Source: an uncultured Bacteroides sp. (GTDB lineage: Bacteria; Bacteroidota; Bacteroidia; Bacteroidales; Bacteroidaceae). From it: DNA of 64,000 nucleotides. The DNA is taken from NCBI GenBank assembly GCA_959606905.1, contig CAUHML010000007.1:30802-94801 (forward strand), written 5' to 3'. The translations under genes were made by a program, and so were the position numbers. Below, piece after piece: positions 37,696-46,252 of the stretch. Below the pieces are notes generated by a model, which worked only from the letters and a program-made list of their open reading frames with translations, made no database searches and was not told the DNA's origin. How positions within the stretch are numbered: the stretch's first letter is position 1; every line of letters begins with the position of its first letter.

Positions 37696-38295
37696 TTAAA
37701 ATATAAGGAACAAAACAATAAGGTATGGCATTATATTATCAACCAATTTATTTTTTATAATCTTCTGTCCGAAATATTTTTTGGCAAACCAATCAAACAA
37801 GATACTAATCAAACCAAAAAACAATAAATAACATTGTAATGATACTCTAAAAATATCAGAAAAGAAGAATAAATTCAAAGGCTGTTCTCCGGCGGTAAAT
37901 GCAAAACATTTCTCGAAGTTTTCAACATTTCGACTTTTACATAAATAGAAATATACCCTGTTTGCTTGTTTTAGCTTATTTCTATGTAAAAATATTCTTC
38001 TTTGAATACCAATAACAGGAGCCCAATCATAAGTACATTCTACTTTCTTCTCAATTACCTGCCCTTTTTCAGCATCATGTACTTGTAAAAAAGTTAGTCT
38101 TCGAAATGAGAAACCTCCTCTACCACCAGTACTTATAAGGCTTATATCCATTTTCCCACCTTCTTTTCTATCAATATAAACCAATTGTGAATTAGTAATA
38201 TAATATATAGCTAAATATACACTCCAACAAGCGCCCACAGATAGCAATACCTTTAGAGTATTATTTAATATTTTCAAATTAAATAGTAGCTTCAT
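37696..38295 (-). CDS. Hypothetical membrane protein, possible immunity partner
   Basis: The 199-residue protein has an N-terminal hydrophobic segment (LKVLLSVGACWSVYLAIYYI), a long polar middle and two more hydrophobic segments at the C terminus (LFFFSDIFRVSLQCYLLFFGLISILF; NIMPYLIVLFLIF). Its start overlaps the end of the 333-residue gene by 17 bp. Position and membrane topology would suit an immunity protein against a membrane-acting toxin; this is inference. Confidence 0.55.
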   Translation of the reverse strand: MKLLFNLKILNNTLKVLLSVGACWSVYLAIYYITNSQLVYIDRKEGGKMDISLISTGGRGGFSFRRLTFLQVHDAEKGQVIEKKVECTYDWAPVIGIQRRIFLHRNKLKQANRVYFYLCKSRNVENFEKCFAFTAGEQPLNLFFFSDIFRVSLQCYLLFFGLISILFDWFAKKYFGQKIIKNKLVDNIMPYLIVLFLIF

Positions 38296-39280
38296 ATTCC
38301 ATTATTTTACTCATTTCCGACTGTTCTGCCTTCAAACTGTCTTGATAATCTTGAATTATTTTCTTCAATATTGGACTTTTTGCCATACTTAATATATCTT
38401 CTAAGAAAGAAATTCCCAGTGCAGAAAGAATATTACTCTTTGTGAATGATTCTTTGAATCCACCAACAACTTCAGATTTATAGCTAGACGAATTATATTG
38501 CAAACCACGTGTAATTTCAGTACGTGTACCACCTTCGATATAACCGGTGCGATCACTCATTCGTATTTCTGCATCATAATTAATTGTTGTTGTTGAGCTC
38601 TTGCTAAGTAGTGCACCTTTTTGTACATCTGTTGCTGTATTAGTTCTTCCCAAAGACTCTTCATTACTACCATTAACGAATCTATATGATTCATATGTAC
38701 TTGTATGCTTTGTTTCATATGTAGAAACTCCATTGTCATATCCATCATTAGGTAAATTAGGTGTATAGTCCATACATTTTTGATTATCATCTTGAATATT
38801 GGCAATATTTACATTAACTGTATTTTCATTAACCAAATCACTCCAACCAATAAAATCTTTTCCCAAATCAATTCCTAAACTAACCAATTCGCCACCCCCA
38901 TAACTAGCAGCAATATAAGCACCTACTTTCCCAAGACATTTTAATCCTATCTTCCCTCCGAAATTAGTAAATCCCTCTAAAACACCTCTCCCCATTGTAA
39001 CAATTCCTTTGAACATTCCCACAAAACTACAACTAAAAGCCATAACAGCAATAATACCTACATCGAACGCTGTATTTAGCCTATTAAGTTTTAAAGCTGT
39101 ATCAGAAGCTGTTTTAGAATAAAATATCATAATACTACCGCCTAATTTACATGACATCACTGAATTCTCAAGGATTATGTATTTATCCTCTATTTCAACC
39201 ATAGGATGGAATGGCTCCCAATCGGAGGTAAGCATTCCACATATAACAGTCGTCTCTACTACGTCGTATTTATCAAGCAT
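38279..39280 (-). CDS. Candidate T6SS effector-like protein with PAAR-like scrap at N terminus
   Basis: The 333-residue protein begins with a short segment ending ILENSVMSCKLGGSIMI, which resembles the closing C-x-(W/L)-GG-x-I strand of DUF4280/PAAR-like spike domains. Hydrophobic, Gly-rich helices follow (FDVGIIAVMAFSCSFVGMF, AYIAASYGGGELVSLGI), then a Ser/Thr-rich tail. The spike domain proper is missing. With the overlapping small membrane gene it looks like an effector/immunity pair oriented against all its neighbours. Both calls are tentative. Confidence 0.5.
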   Translation of the reverse strand: MLDKYDVVETTVICGMLTSDWEPFHPMVEIEDKYIILENSVMSCKLGGSIMIFYSKTASDTALKLNRLNTAFDVGIIAVMAFSCSFVGMFKGIVTMGRGVLEGFTNFGGKIGLKCLGKVGAYIAASYGGGELVSLGIDLGKDFIGWSDLVNENTVNVNIANIQDDNQKCMDYTPNLPNDGYDNGVSTYETKHTSTYESYRFVNGSNEESLGRTNTATDVQKGALLSKSSTTTINYDAEIRMSDRTGYIEGGTRTEITRGLQYNSSSYKSEVVGGFKESFTKSNILSALGISFLEDILSMAKSPILKKIIQDYQDSLKAEQSEMSKIMEYEATI

Positions 39281-39706
39281 CAGTTAATTATTATATTTCA
39301 AAGTTTTGATTTGATGATTTCATAAGCAAATACAAGTCCTCTTTCTGTGTCCGAATTGAGTTGCCCTTATTTATATAGATGACAAAAAATTATTTTACTA
39401 TCCGTTTTTAACAAAAAAAATAAGAAGTATTATTCACAAAACCTGATTCAATCCAAATCCTCCAGTTATAAATTCAAAAGAGCCAAGCAATATCAATAAT
39501 GATGTTCGATCATCGAATTCGGCATCAGTGTGCCTATATCCTTCCTAATCTACATAACACCACCAGCCCCTTTTCTGCCTTACCTTTTGCCCTTTCTAAT
39601 TCAACAAAGTCAATACCCATTATAATTATCAACATTCAATGCCATTAATATGGATAAATTTCCTTTTGTTACTTTATACCATATATCTATCCCGCAAATC
39701 CTATTC
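39281..39706. other. Gene-free stretch upstream of the effector-like gene and leader 3
   Basis: On the minus strand a 23-codon open stretch (GQLNSDTERGLVFAYEIIKSKL, preceded and followed by stops, near 39313-39382) looks like the leftover C terminus of a lost gene. The rest is low GC with C-rich patches (CCAGCCCCTTTTCTGCC near 39565) like those before other leaders. Confidence 0.35.
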
Positions 39707-39890
39707 TTTTTTCAGCAAAGTTGATTGTATCTACAATATTTTGTGCAAGATCCGCTTTGGCTTTCTCTTTGGAAAATCTTCCTTTTTTTCCAAAAAGGTA
39801 TTTTCCAGAGAAATCTTGCAAAAAAAAGATACAATCTGAAAAGCAGAAAAAAGAATAAGCTTTTCGACAGTAAAGATCGAAGGGAAAAAC
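39707..39890 (+). promoter_or_regulatory. Structured leader copy 3 (with pseudoknot potential)
   Basis: Stems: CTTTTTTC/GAAAAAAG; GATTGTATC (39723-39731) with GATACAATC (39828-39836); TGCAAGAT (39744-39751) with ATCTTGCA (39813-39820); TGGAAAA/TTTTCCA; CCTTTTT/AAAAAGG at the apex with the AATCTTCC...GTATT internal loop. GGCTTTC (39759-39765) can cross-pair with GAAAAGC (39838-39844). It leads the gene at 39932. Confidence 0.72.
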
Positions 39891-39931
39891 TATTAATCAC
39901 ACTTTAGGACAATTATTATTAAAAACAATAT

Positions 39932-40156
39932 ATGAAAAAGGAACAAATAAATTGGAAACAATATCATGAAGATTTGCTTTCTTCACTATTAAATGAACGC
40001 ATTTGGACGTTAGGATGTAATGATAAGCAAAACTATCATCTACAGAATATTGCAGAGATAGAAAAGGAATTAGAAGCAATTAAGAACTCTCAATATGAAC
40101 TAATATTGAACAAACATAGTGATACACCGGAATACTTTGAAGATTATCTATTATAA
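39932..40156 (+). CDS. Small hypothetical protein (74 aa)
   Basis: A short, charged, probably helical protein (KKEQINWKQYHEDLLSSLLNE; AEIEKELEAIKNSQYEL) without membrane or signal segment. First gene of a four-gene run behind leader 3. No family recognised. Confidence 0.6.
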   Translation: MKKEQINWKQYHEDLLSSLLNERIWTLGCNDKQNYHLQNIAEIEKELEAIKNSQYELILNKHSDTPEYFEDYLL

Positions 40157-40174
40157 ACTATCAAAATAAAAATT

Positions 40175-40450
40175 ATGGGACTATTTATATGCAAAAAATG
40201 CGGTTGCATTGAGAATACAGCCGTATCGAGTTATTGGAGTGTTGTTAACAATATCTTTCCGATAGAATATGATACGAGTTTGGAACAATATCAAGGTGAG
40301 CCCTTATGCTCGGAATGCGGAAAACTTACCTTTGATGAAAAAGGTGATAATCCTAAAATGATACCGGGTAAATGGCATGGCAAGTTTCCTAAATCACCAG
40401 CCACAGAAGAAGACAGAAGAAGAGCGAATAAAAACGGATTAATTCGTTAA
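40175..40450 (+). CDS. Small zinc-ribbon protein
   Basis: The 91-residue protein has two Cys pairs, CKKCGC near residue 6 and CSECG near 46, in a rubredoxin/zinc-ribbon arrangement. A basic C-terminal tail follows (EEDRRRANKNGLIR). A nucleic-acid or protein adaptor role is likely. It lies 18 bp after the previous gene. Confidence 0.65.
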   Translation: MGLFICKKCGCIENTAVSSYWSVVNNIFPIEYDTSLEQYQGEPLCSECGKLTFDEKGDNPKMIPGKWHGKFPKSPATEEDRRRANKNGLIR

Positions 40451-40465
40451 ATAAAAAACAAAATA

Positions 40466-40831
40466 ATGAAAAATAAGAACGCCAAGAAATTCTCAAATAC
40501 AAGGAATGACGAAATAAAACCATATTGGGTAATTTTGCAAGAACTTGATAAAGACCTTGACACATTAACCAACTCCCCAATTACAACAGAATATTGTAAT
40601 AAAGGAACAGTTTCACGACTTCAAGGTAAAATCATAGGTTATAATATGAAACACAAAGATATTATTACATATAAACAGACACAAGAGCATACGCTACGTC
40701 ACAATAGAGGAGAAATACTTATGTATGAATCTTGTCTGTACAATCTGCCATACAATAATTATGAAAACATCCGTTCCATTTTTATAAATATGTGGCAACG
40801 AATGGGATATAACATATACTACCGTTATTAA
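40466..40831 (+). CDS. Hypothetical small protein (121 aa)
   Basis: A soluble protein with a basic N terminus and a Tyr-rich C terminus (NIRSIFINMWQRMGYNIYYRY). No domain recognised. It is 15 bp from the zinc-ribbon gene, so part of the leader-3 operon. Confidence 0.6.
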   Translation: MKNKNAKKFSNTRNDEIKPYWVILQELDKDLDTLTNSPITTEYCNKGTVSRLQGKIIGYNMKHKDIITYKQTQEHTLRHNRGEILMYESCLYNLPYNNYENIRSIFINMWQRMGYNIYYRY

Positions 40832-40914
40832 ATAATTGGGTTGGCTATACCATTAATGGAACAGCTGTTTGGTCCAAAGGTAAGAACTAATTCAAAATAA
40901 AGAAAGGAATACGT

Positions 40915-41250
40915 ATGACTAAGTTTACAAAGACACATTCAAAACAAAAAGTAAAAAGTAAAATCAAAAAAAGAGCCTACAAAAAGGCATATAGATATCC
41001 ACATAAAATATTTTTTCTGATAGACGATAATCTTTTTGGTTCATGCACTCAAAATCATGAAACTTTTCTCAGTAATCGTAAAATGCAGTACTACCTCCGA
41101 ACTTTGAAAAAAGGAGGCTACATATCCCCCCAAGGATACGATGTTTTGAGCAAGCGCCGCCATTGGTTCTGGTGGGAAGAATCTACCATTTTCATAACAG
41201 GCAGGCTAAAGTTACGCAAGCATGACATACAAAGGTTGTATAATCTCTAA
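40915..41250 (+). CDS. Hypothetical basic protein (111 aa)
   Basis: Strongly basic, with a Lys-rich N terminus (SKQKVKSKIKKRAYKKAYR) and a Trp-rich core (RRHWFWWEEST). Probably binds nucleic acid. Last gene before a terminator; 83 bp separate it from the previous gene. Confidence 0.6.
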   Translation: MTKFTKTHSKQKVKSKIKKRAYKKAYRYPHKIFFLIDDNLFGSCTQNHETFLSNRKMQYYLRTLKKGGYISPQGYDVLSKRRHWFWWEESTIFITGRLKLRKHDIQRLYNL

Positions 41251-41267
41251 CGAGACTCCTGGAAAGC

Positions 41268-41303
41268 AAAAGCTATCTTCTTGAATCAGAGATAGCTTTT
41301 TTC
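41268..41303 (+). terminator. Terminator after the leader-3 operon
   Basis: AAAAGCTATC pairs with GATAGCTTTT around 13 nt and continues into T residues. Confidence 0.8.
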
Positions 41304-41410
41304 ATATTGTATATCCCAAACCACCTTTTCTATCTGCTTCCCCCTATTCCATTTCAGTAAACATCACTTTTATACTCCCCTTCTTCCCTATTCACGATAA
41401 CTCCGACATC

Positions 41411-41600
41411 ATTCTTTTATTCTGCAAAGGTAATTGCTATCTCTCTATTCTTCTGCAAGGTATGCCAAAGGCTTCCTTCTGAAAAATCTTCCTTTTGTCT
41501 CCTGCCAAAAGGTATTTTTCAAGGAAACCTTGCAGGAATAAGATTGCAATCAAGGAAGCAGAAAAAAGATTGATTCCCTCGCAATCGATAATAGGAGGGA
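41411..41600 (+). promoter_or_regulatory. Structured leader copy 4 (strongest pseudoknot pairing)
   Basis: Stems: TTCTGC/GCAGAA; TTGCTATCT against AGATTGCAA (one mismatch); CTGCAAGGT (41453-41461) with ACCTTGCAG (41527-41535); TGAAAAA/TTTTTCA; CCTTTTG/CAAAAGG with the same apical internal loop. GCTTCCTT (41471-41478) pairs perfectly, 8 of 8, with AAGGAAGC (41552-41559), crossing the other stems. ACTTTTATACTCCCC is about 45 bp upstream. Confidence 0.75.
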
Positions 41601-41619
41601 AAAGTATTAATTAAATAAC

Positions 41620-41757
41620 ATGTATATGAATAAGTTAATTGACAGCTTCCCATGCAGCGAGAAGCAAGCAATGGCAGTACCAGCTACAAGCTTTTTACTA
41701 TTAAACAGAGAGAAGGCAAACAAAGTATTAACTCACACAAAACAACAAAGTCTATGA
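41620..41757 (+). CDS. Small protein (45 aa) translationally coupled to the next gene
   Basis: The frame begins MYMNKLIDSFPCSEKQAMA and ends VLTHTKQQSL. Its TGA overlaps the ATG of the following gene (ATGA at 41754-41757), a classic coupling arrangement. It is the first frame after leader 4. Internal Met at 41626 is an alternative start. Confidence 0.5.
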   Translation: MYMNKLIDSFPCSEKQAMAVPATSFLLLNREKANKVLTHTKQQSL

Positions 41758-42629
41758 GTCACTTTATAGTAATGGTTATTGGTGAAAACCCTGAAGAACA
41801 ATTAGAACCGTATAACGAAAATCTCCAAGTTGAAGAATATGAAGTTGGAGAGGTATCCAAGGAAGAAAAATTAAGGATGATGAAATATTACACTGAACAG
41901 GGACACCTATTTACATCTTTCAGCAAATGCTATGCACGTTTTGGGAAAGAGTGGGATGGCAATTCGTGTCGCAAAGATAAAAATGGAATATGGCGCAAAT
42001 ACTCAACATACAATCCGGACTCAAAATGGGACTGGTATGTTCTTGGAGGTCGTTGGTCAGGCGACTTCATCCGATTAAAACCCAATGCAACAAGCGGAAT
42101 TTTAGGAGAAGCCGGCGCATTTGAAAACGAAGTTGGGATAGACGCAGCTCTAAAAGGAGATATTGACTTTGACACTATCCGTAAAGAAAGAGAAGAGAAA
42201 GCTCGGAAATATTATCAAGAAATTGTCATTCAATGCGGAGGAAGCATCCCTAAACTCGAACTTTCTTGGGAAACAATTCGTGACGGAGAAGCGTTTGCCC
42301 AACTTTCTATTGATGAAAAGCGCACCCTATATCATTCACAAGATAGTGTAATACGCTGGAAAAATGCAGGCTTTGAAAACAGCTTCTTCGGTCCGTATCT
42401 TGAAGACTTCCAATGTACGGAAGAAGAGTTCGTCAATCGCAGTTTATTGAATACCTTCATTCCCTATGCTTTTGTTATAAACGGAGAATGGTACGGTTCC
42501 GGTGATATGGGTTGGTGCGGAATTTCATCCAACGAGATGCCCCATGAAGAATGGCGAAACAAAGTTTGGAACATGCTTACATCTCTTCCCGACGATACAC
42601 TCATATCTTTCTATGATTGCCACATTTGA
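41754..42629 (+). CDS. Hypothetical protein behind leader 4
   Basis: About 291 residues from the ATG at 41754; an upstream in-frame extension overlaps the small coupled gene in another frame and is not used. Segments WDWYVLGGRWSGDFI and INGEWYGSGDMGWCGISSNEMP stand out as Trp/Gly-rich and well structured. No signal or membrane helix. Similar-looking proteins are found on Bacteroidetes conjugative elements, but I cannot give a family. A terminator-like hairpin follows. Confidence 0.7.
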   Translation: MSHFIVMVIGENPEEQLEPYNENLQVEEYEVGEVSKEEKLRMMKYYTEQGHLFTSFSKCYARFGKEWDGNSCRKDKNGIWRKYSTYNPDSKWDWYVLGGRWSGDFIRLKPNATSGILGEAGAFENEVGIDAALKGDIDFDTIRKEREEKARKYYQEIVIQCGGSIPKLELSWETIRDGEAFAQLSIDEKRTLYHSQDSVIRWKNAGFENSFFGPYLEDFQCTEEEFVNRSLLNTFIPYAFVINGEWYGSGDMGWCGISSNEMPHEEWRNKVWNMLTSLPDDTLISFYDCHI

Positions 42630-42664
42630 TATTTCAAAACGATAATTAAAAAAACAAATGTTAT

Positions 42665-42705
42665 AGAGTTCAGGATACCGACTATAGAGAGTATCCTGAA
42701 TTCTT
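42665..42705 (+). terminator. Hairpin terminator after the leader-4 operon
   Basis: GTTCAGGATAC pairs with GTATCCTGAAT around 12 nt, followed by TCTT. Confidence 0.55.
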
Positions 42706-43011
42706 ATCTGCCTTTACACCAACCCTTTATACCCCAACTAAAACCTGTTATAAACTTACGGAATCCCCTTTTATACCCATTGGGGAATACAATCATTCAG
42801 TATCAATATCTGGAGCCAGACTATTTATATACAACACTATAAACTTATATAGTATATATATTATATATACATTTATAATTAAATACTGTATTTATAAATT
42901 TTAATCATCTTAGTAAGGAGCAAATTATGAAATTAGAAAAAATGGCTCAATTAAAAAAGTAATCTTTCCCTCTTATACCCTCCAGCACTCCCCGGCACAC
43001 CTATTAATTAT
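42706..43011 (+). other. Spacer with CCCCTTTTATACCC motifs and an 11-codon mini-frame
   Basis: Contains ACCCTTTATACCCC and CCCCTTTTATACCC (about 42733-42780). After a GGAGCAAATT sequence comes an ATG opening an 11-codon frame (MKLEKMAQLKK, 42927-42962). It may be a leader peptide or the stub of a deleted gene. A second C-rich motif (CCCTCTTATACCC, 42968) lies just before leader 5. Confidence 0.4.
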
Positions 43012-43212
43012 TATTACTTTGACCATTCGCCCTATTCGTGTGCAAATTTCAGCTAAAAGCCGGACATGCCAACTTGTGGATAGACTCCACCGGTTTCCGT
43101 AGAAAATCTCCAGCCTACAGCTCGTATTTTCTGGAAAAAGCTGGCTTTATCCGTTGCTTTAGCTCATTGGAGCACTTGAAAAGTTCAGAAAACAGTCAAA
43201 GTAACAATAAGT
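43012..43212 (+). promoter_or_regulatory. Structured leader copy 5 (divergent subclass)
   Basis: Outer stem TTACTTTGAC (43014-43023) with GTCAAAGTAA (43195-43204); then AGCTAAAAGC/GCTTTAGCT, CGGA/TCCG, GCCAACTT/AAGCTGGC and the apical AGAAAAT/ATTTTCT with AATCTCC...CGTATT internal loop. In place of the pseudoknot strand it has a local GTGGA/TCCAC hairpin. Shares GTGCAAATTTCA with copies 1 and 7. Confidence 0.65.
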
Positions 43213-43268
43213 AAAAACAGGTTGACTGAAAGGGAACTAAATATTAATTAACCCATAAATGTACAGCA

Positions 43269-44114
43269 ATGAATACGGTAGGAATTTCAAAAAATGGAAA
43301 ATACAATGTCCAGTCATTGATAAAGTTAAACCTTAACCAAAATACAGAACATTCGGTTACACAATCCGATGTCGATATGGCTAACAACTATGTCACTTTG
43401 ATAGAAAAAACAAGATCCAACATTTCCCCAAAAGCCGGCGACTTATTAAGATACACTGATGCACATGGCAACTATTACCCACATGCACACATCGAGTATA
43501 ACCGTAACGGAATCTGTAATATCTGTGAAAATCCTTATGTGCCTTTCATCAATTCCCAAACTGACGGAATAACTTGTACAACCAATGGCGGAGCGTGGAA
43601 CGATTTAGAAACCTCCAGCCTTAAATATATCGGCAAAGAACAAAAATCATTCTGTGATTGGGGACATTCGGGAGCATGCGGCAACGTTTCCGTTCATTTC
43701 GAAGCTGAAGTTAGCGTATGGGAATATATACATCCCAAACCGCTATACAAAGACTACACGACCGAAAAATGGCGTAAATTATACATCTCCCGTATTTCTG
43801 AAAATAACCGAAAAAACTTTGGAGGAAATCTGTATTATTCAATGGATAACGTAAGTTTCTGCACCGAAAATGAATATCAAAAATTCATCAGCGAGTTCAA
43901 AGGAGAAGTTTTCAATGGACATTGGGAAAATCAATTTGTAGTTTGGTGTTATAGAGAACATCAGCAACAAGTTTCCCAAGAAGAGTTTGACGCCCTGGAC
44001 TTACCGGCAACCACCACTTACTGCAACGGTCAACAGCCCGCCAAAATAAAATACGATGATGAAAACAAAACCGCTATTTTCTATTTTGTAATGCCCGACA
44101 AACGCCTCTGTTAA
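43269..44114 (+). CDS. Hypothetical Cys/His-rich protein behind leader 5
   Basis: The 281-residue soluble protein has a Cys/His-rich central part (HAHIEYNRNGICNICENPY, then SFCDWGHSGACGNVSVHFEAE) that may bind metal. Trp/Tyr-rich segments follow (GHWENQFVVWCYREHQQQVS). No family is recognised with confidence. It follows leader 5 by about 55 bp. Confidence 0.7.
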   Translation: MNTVGISKNGKYNVQSLIKLNLNQNTEHSVTQSDVDMANNYVTLIEKTRSNISPKAGDLLRYTDAHGNYYPHAHIEYNRNGICNICENPYVPFINSQTDGITCTTNGGAWNDLETSSLKYIGKEQKSFCDWGHSGACGNVSVHFEAEVSVWEYIHPKPLYKDYTTEKWRKLYISRISENNRKNFGGNLYYSMDNVSFCTENEYQKFISEFKGEVFNGHWENQFVVWCYREHQQQVSQEEFDALDLPATTTYCNGQQPAKIKYDDENKTAIFYFVMPDKRLC

Positions 44115-44188
44115 ATCAGAGGCATCCGTTTGCAAAATCAATATTCACATCATCAAGATATACATCAACCCCATAACTCTATAAAATT

Positions 44189-44395
44189 ATGACAATCAAT
44201 TTTAGAAAACTCAAAAGTCAGATTCATCCGTTCCAACCGGAAGCTAAACATGGCTTTATTTTCATCGCAACGAAACAACAGAATGAAAAATTTATATTCA
44301 GCATTTCACAAGTAGGTTCCAAACGCAGTCTAATCAAACTATTAATTTATCAAATTAAACACAACCAAGATTACAGAACCGAGTTTTCATCATAA
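44189..44395 (+). CDS. Small basic protein (68 aa)
   Basis: A short basic protein (FRKLKSQIHPFQPEAKHGF; SKRSLIKLLIYQIKHNQDY), 74 bp after the previous gene. No domain recognised. Confidence 0.5.
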   Translation: MTINFRKLKSQIHPFQPEAKHGFIFIATKQQNEKFIFSISQVGSKRSLIKLLIYQIKHNQDYRTEFSS

Positions 44396-44591
44396 CCACT
44401 AGCAACCTGTGCTTTCTATTCCCCCAAAGAGACCGAAGAATCTTTTCTCCGTTTATTCCAGTAAGTCAACGAGTAAAAACAGACTTGCTGGAATTCGATT
44501 TCTCACCTTTTATAACCCTCAATTCAGTCCCCTTTTAATAGTTCCCGCCCCCTTTGTACTTTCAATTACATTCAACCACAGAAAGCCCAAT

Positions 44592-44775
44592 TCTTTTTTC
44601 CGCAAAGATGATTATATCAACCTATTTCCGTGCAAGATACGCCTTAGGCTTTCTATGGAAAATCTTCCTTTTTCCAAAAGAGTATTTTCTATATAAATCT
44701 TGCACTACGAAATAGGATATAATCCGAAAAGCAGAAAAAAACAATTAGTCTTTCCGATAAATGAAGAATCGGAGG
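44592..44775 (+). promoter_or_regulatory. Structured leader copy 6 (with pseudoknot potential)
   Basis: Stems: TTTTTTC/GAAAAAA; GATTATATC (44610-44618) with GATATAATC (44716-44724); CCTATTTC/GAAATAGG; TGCAAGAT (44631-44638) with ATCTTGCA (44697-44704); TGGAAAAT/ATTTTCTA at the apex with the AATCTTCC...GTATT loop. GGCTTT can cross-pair with AAAAGC. CCCCTTTTAATAGTTCCC lies about 55 bp upstream (44529). Leads the gene at 44790. Confidence 0.72.
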
Positions 44776-44789
44776 GAAAATAAATAGAT

Positions 44790-45218
44790 ATGACAATGAG
44801 TAAATTAAGAGTATATTACGGCTGGGCACGCTTGAATAAAATACGAAAGCGGGAAGCCATTTCAATCGTATTTGAAAACTGCCAGCAAAACGGAGAACAT
44901 GCGGAAAAATTCCTCAAACGAATGCAAGACACTGTATTTGTCCGGTTCCAGACTGACGAGGAAGCGAAAGATGCAGAAGGTGTCAATAGAATGTACACAG
45001 AATTCAGCATATTCCTCGATCATAAGAATATCAAAGGCAGCCTGCAAGCAGCGCTTATGGAGAACCATAATGCAGATAGCCACCATGTATCTGAAAATAT
45101 ACGTGATGAAATTCGTGATAAATTAAGCAGAGCATTTCTATCCACCCACTCAGATTATAAAGAACCTTCTGAGGAAGTGAAATTATTAAATAAAAAAACA
45201 AGACCTGAATATGACTAA
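44790..45218 (+). CDS. Hypothetical protein behind leader 6
   Basis: The 142-residue charged helical protein (RKREAISIVFENCQQNGEHAE; NIRDEIRDKLSRAFLSTHS) has no signal or membrane segment. It overlaps the next gene by 8 bp, so the two are coupled. No family recognised. Confidence 0.65.
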   Translation: MTMSKLRVYYGWARLNKIRKREAISIVFENCQQNGEHAEKFLKRMQDTVFVRFQTDEEAKDAEGVNRMYTEFSIFLDHKNIKGSLQAALMENHNADSHHVSENIRDEIRDKLSRAFLSTHSDYKEPSEEVKLLNKKTRPEYD

Positions 45219-45561
45219 ATGGATTTCTATACAAGATGCCGCTAATAAGTTTGGCACAACAGAAGAGAATATATGCTCCTTGATTAGACATCGCTACATT
45301 ACATTTTCCTATGTAGATGATAGCAGCTTGGGAGGAAACTATAGAGATAAACTATTAATGGTTAGTGCTGACGATTTGGAAGAAGCACTTAATTTTAATG
45401 CAGTGCAAGCGCTGAGAGAGGAAAAAGAGAGTATTGTAAGAATACCTCTTAGGGAGTTATATGATATACTTCAAGCTAATGACCATTTATTGGAAGTAAA
45501 TAAATCGCTTCTTTCTAAACTCAAAGAAAAAGAGCAGAAAAAAAAGATTAATTCCCGATAA
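45211..45561 (+). CDS. Helix-turn-helix protein with C-terminal coiled coil
   Basis: The 116-residue protein starts with an HTH-like motif (WISIQDAANKFGTTEENICSLIRH) followed by a wing (YITFSYVDDS). It ends with a charged coiled coil (ELYDILQANDHLLEVNKSLLSKLKEKEQKKK). Likely a small DNA-binding regulator. It overlaps the preceding gene by 8 bp. Confidence 0.65.
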   Translation: MTKWISIQDAANKFGTTEENICSLIRHRYITFSYVDDSSLGGNYRDKLLMVSADDLEEALNFNAVQALREEKESIVRIPLRELYDILQANDHLLEVNKSLLSKLKEKEQKKKINSR

Positions 45562-45722
45562 TCAATATAATGAAAGAGATGACAAACAAACTCATTCCAT
45601 TCATTATGATAAAGTATGAAATATAAAATATAGAATTTACGATTATAGAAAGGTTATTAAAAAAAAGAACAATCACTCGGTTAATATATTTTTTATACCC
45701 AAAACATCATTATATTTGAAAT

Positions 45723-46013
45723 ATGAAAGATCAAAGAAAACTGTTAAGTACATGCATCAAGAATGACATCCCTGCCGTAGTGTTTCAGGGAGATGACAAA
45801 TGCGCTCCTGAAATTTTAGAGGCTGCATTAAGTATTTATAAGAAGAACGGCTGTAGTGCTGAATTCATTTACGATTTCCAGCTACTCATTAACGAAGTTA
45901 AAGCCTATCAGAATGAAAGTCCTGATACGGTAAAAATACCCGGATTATCAGCTTCAGAGGCTGAACTTATCCGCAAGGATATGGATAGTCGGAATCAAAA
46001 TCATCTCAGATGA
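45723..46013 (+). CDS. Hypothetical protein (96 aa), possibly frameshifted near its end
   Basis: The frame from the ATG at 45723 encodes a helical acidic protein ending ELIRKDMDSRNQNHLR. The overlapping reading frame (about 45975-46067) stays open past this stop and encodes ISDEKAKARFDTLLRLGGIYK, which looks like a real C terminus. Either a +1 shift broke the gene or a second small frame overlaps it. A TATATTTG element at 45711-45718 is so close that the transcript would be nearly leaderless. Confidence 0.55.
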   Translation: MKDQRKLLSTCIKNDIPAVVFQGDDKCAPEILEAALSIYKKNGCSAEFIYDFQLLINEVKAYQNESPDTVKIPGLSASEAELIRKDMDSRNQNHLR

Positions 46014-46252
46014 AAAGGCGAAAGCCAGATTCGACACTCTCCTGAGATTAGGTGGAATTTACAAATAATACACTATTTATACTGAAAATAGAATGTCTAA
46101 TTTTTCAGAACAACTTTCCTTTGTTTGGTTGTGAAAACGGGCAAAGGATTTTTATTTGTCGGAATTCAGACCAAGACCTCACCTTTTATAATTGTTTTTA
46201 CACTCTTTTTTTTTTACATCGGCAAGCCCCCTTCCGTCATGTCATGCCGTCT

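Noticed and set aside
39313..39382. Short open stretch GQLNSDTERGLVFAYEIIKSKL as a gene
   Set aside because: It has stops on both sides and no start codon; at most it is a gene remnant.
39639..40079. Several 60-66 codon frames on both strands over leader 3
   Set aside because: They fall on the hairpin arms, repeat the same inverted DNA in both directions and lack conserved protein character.
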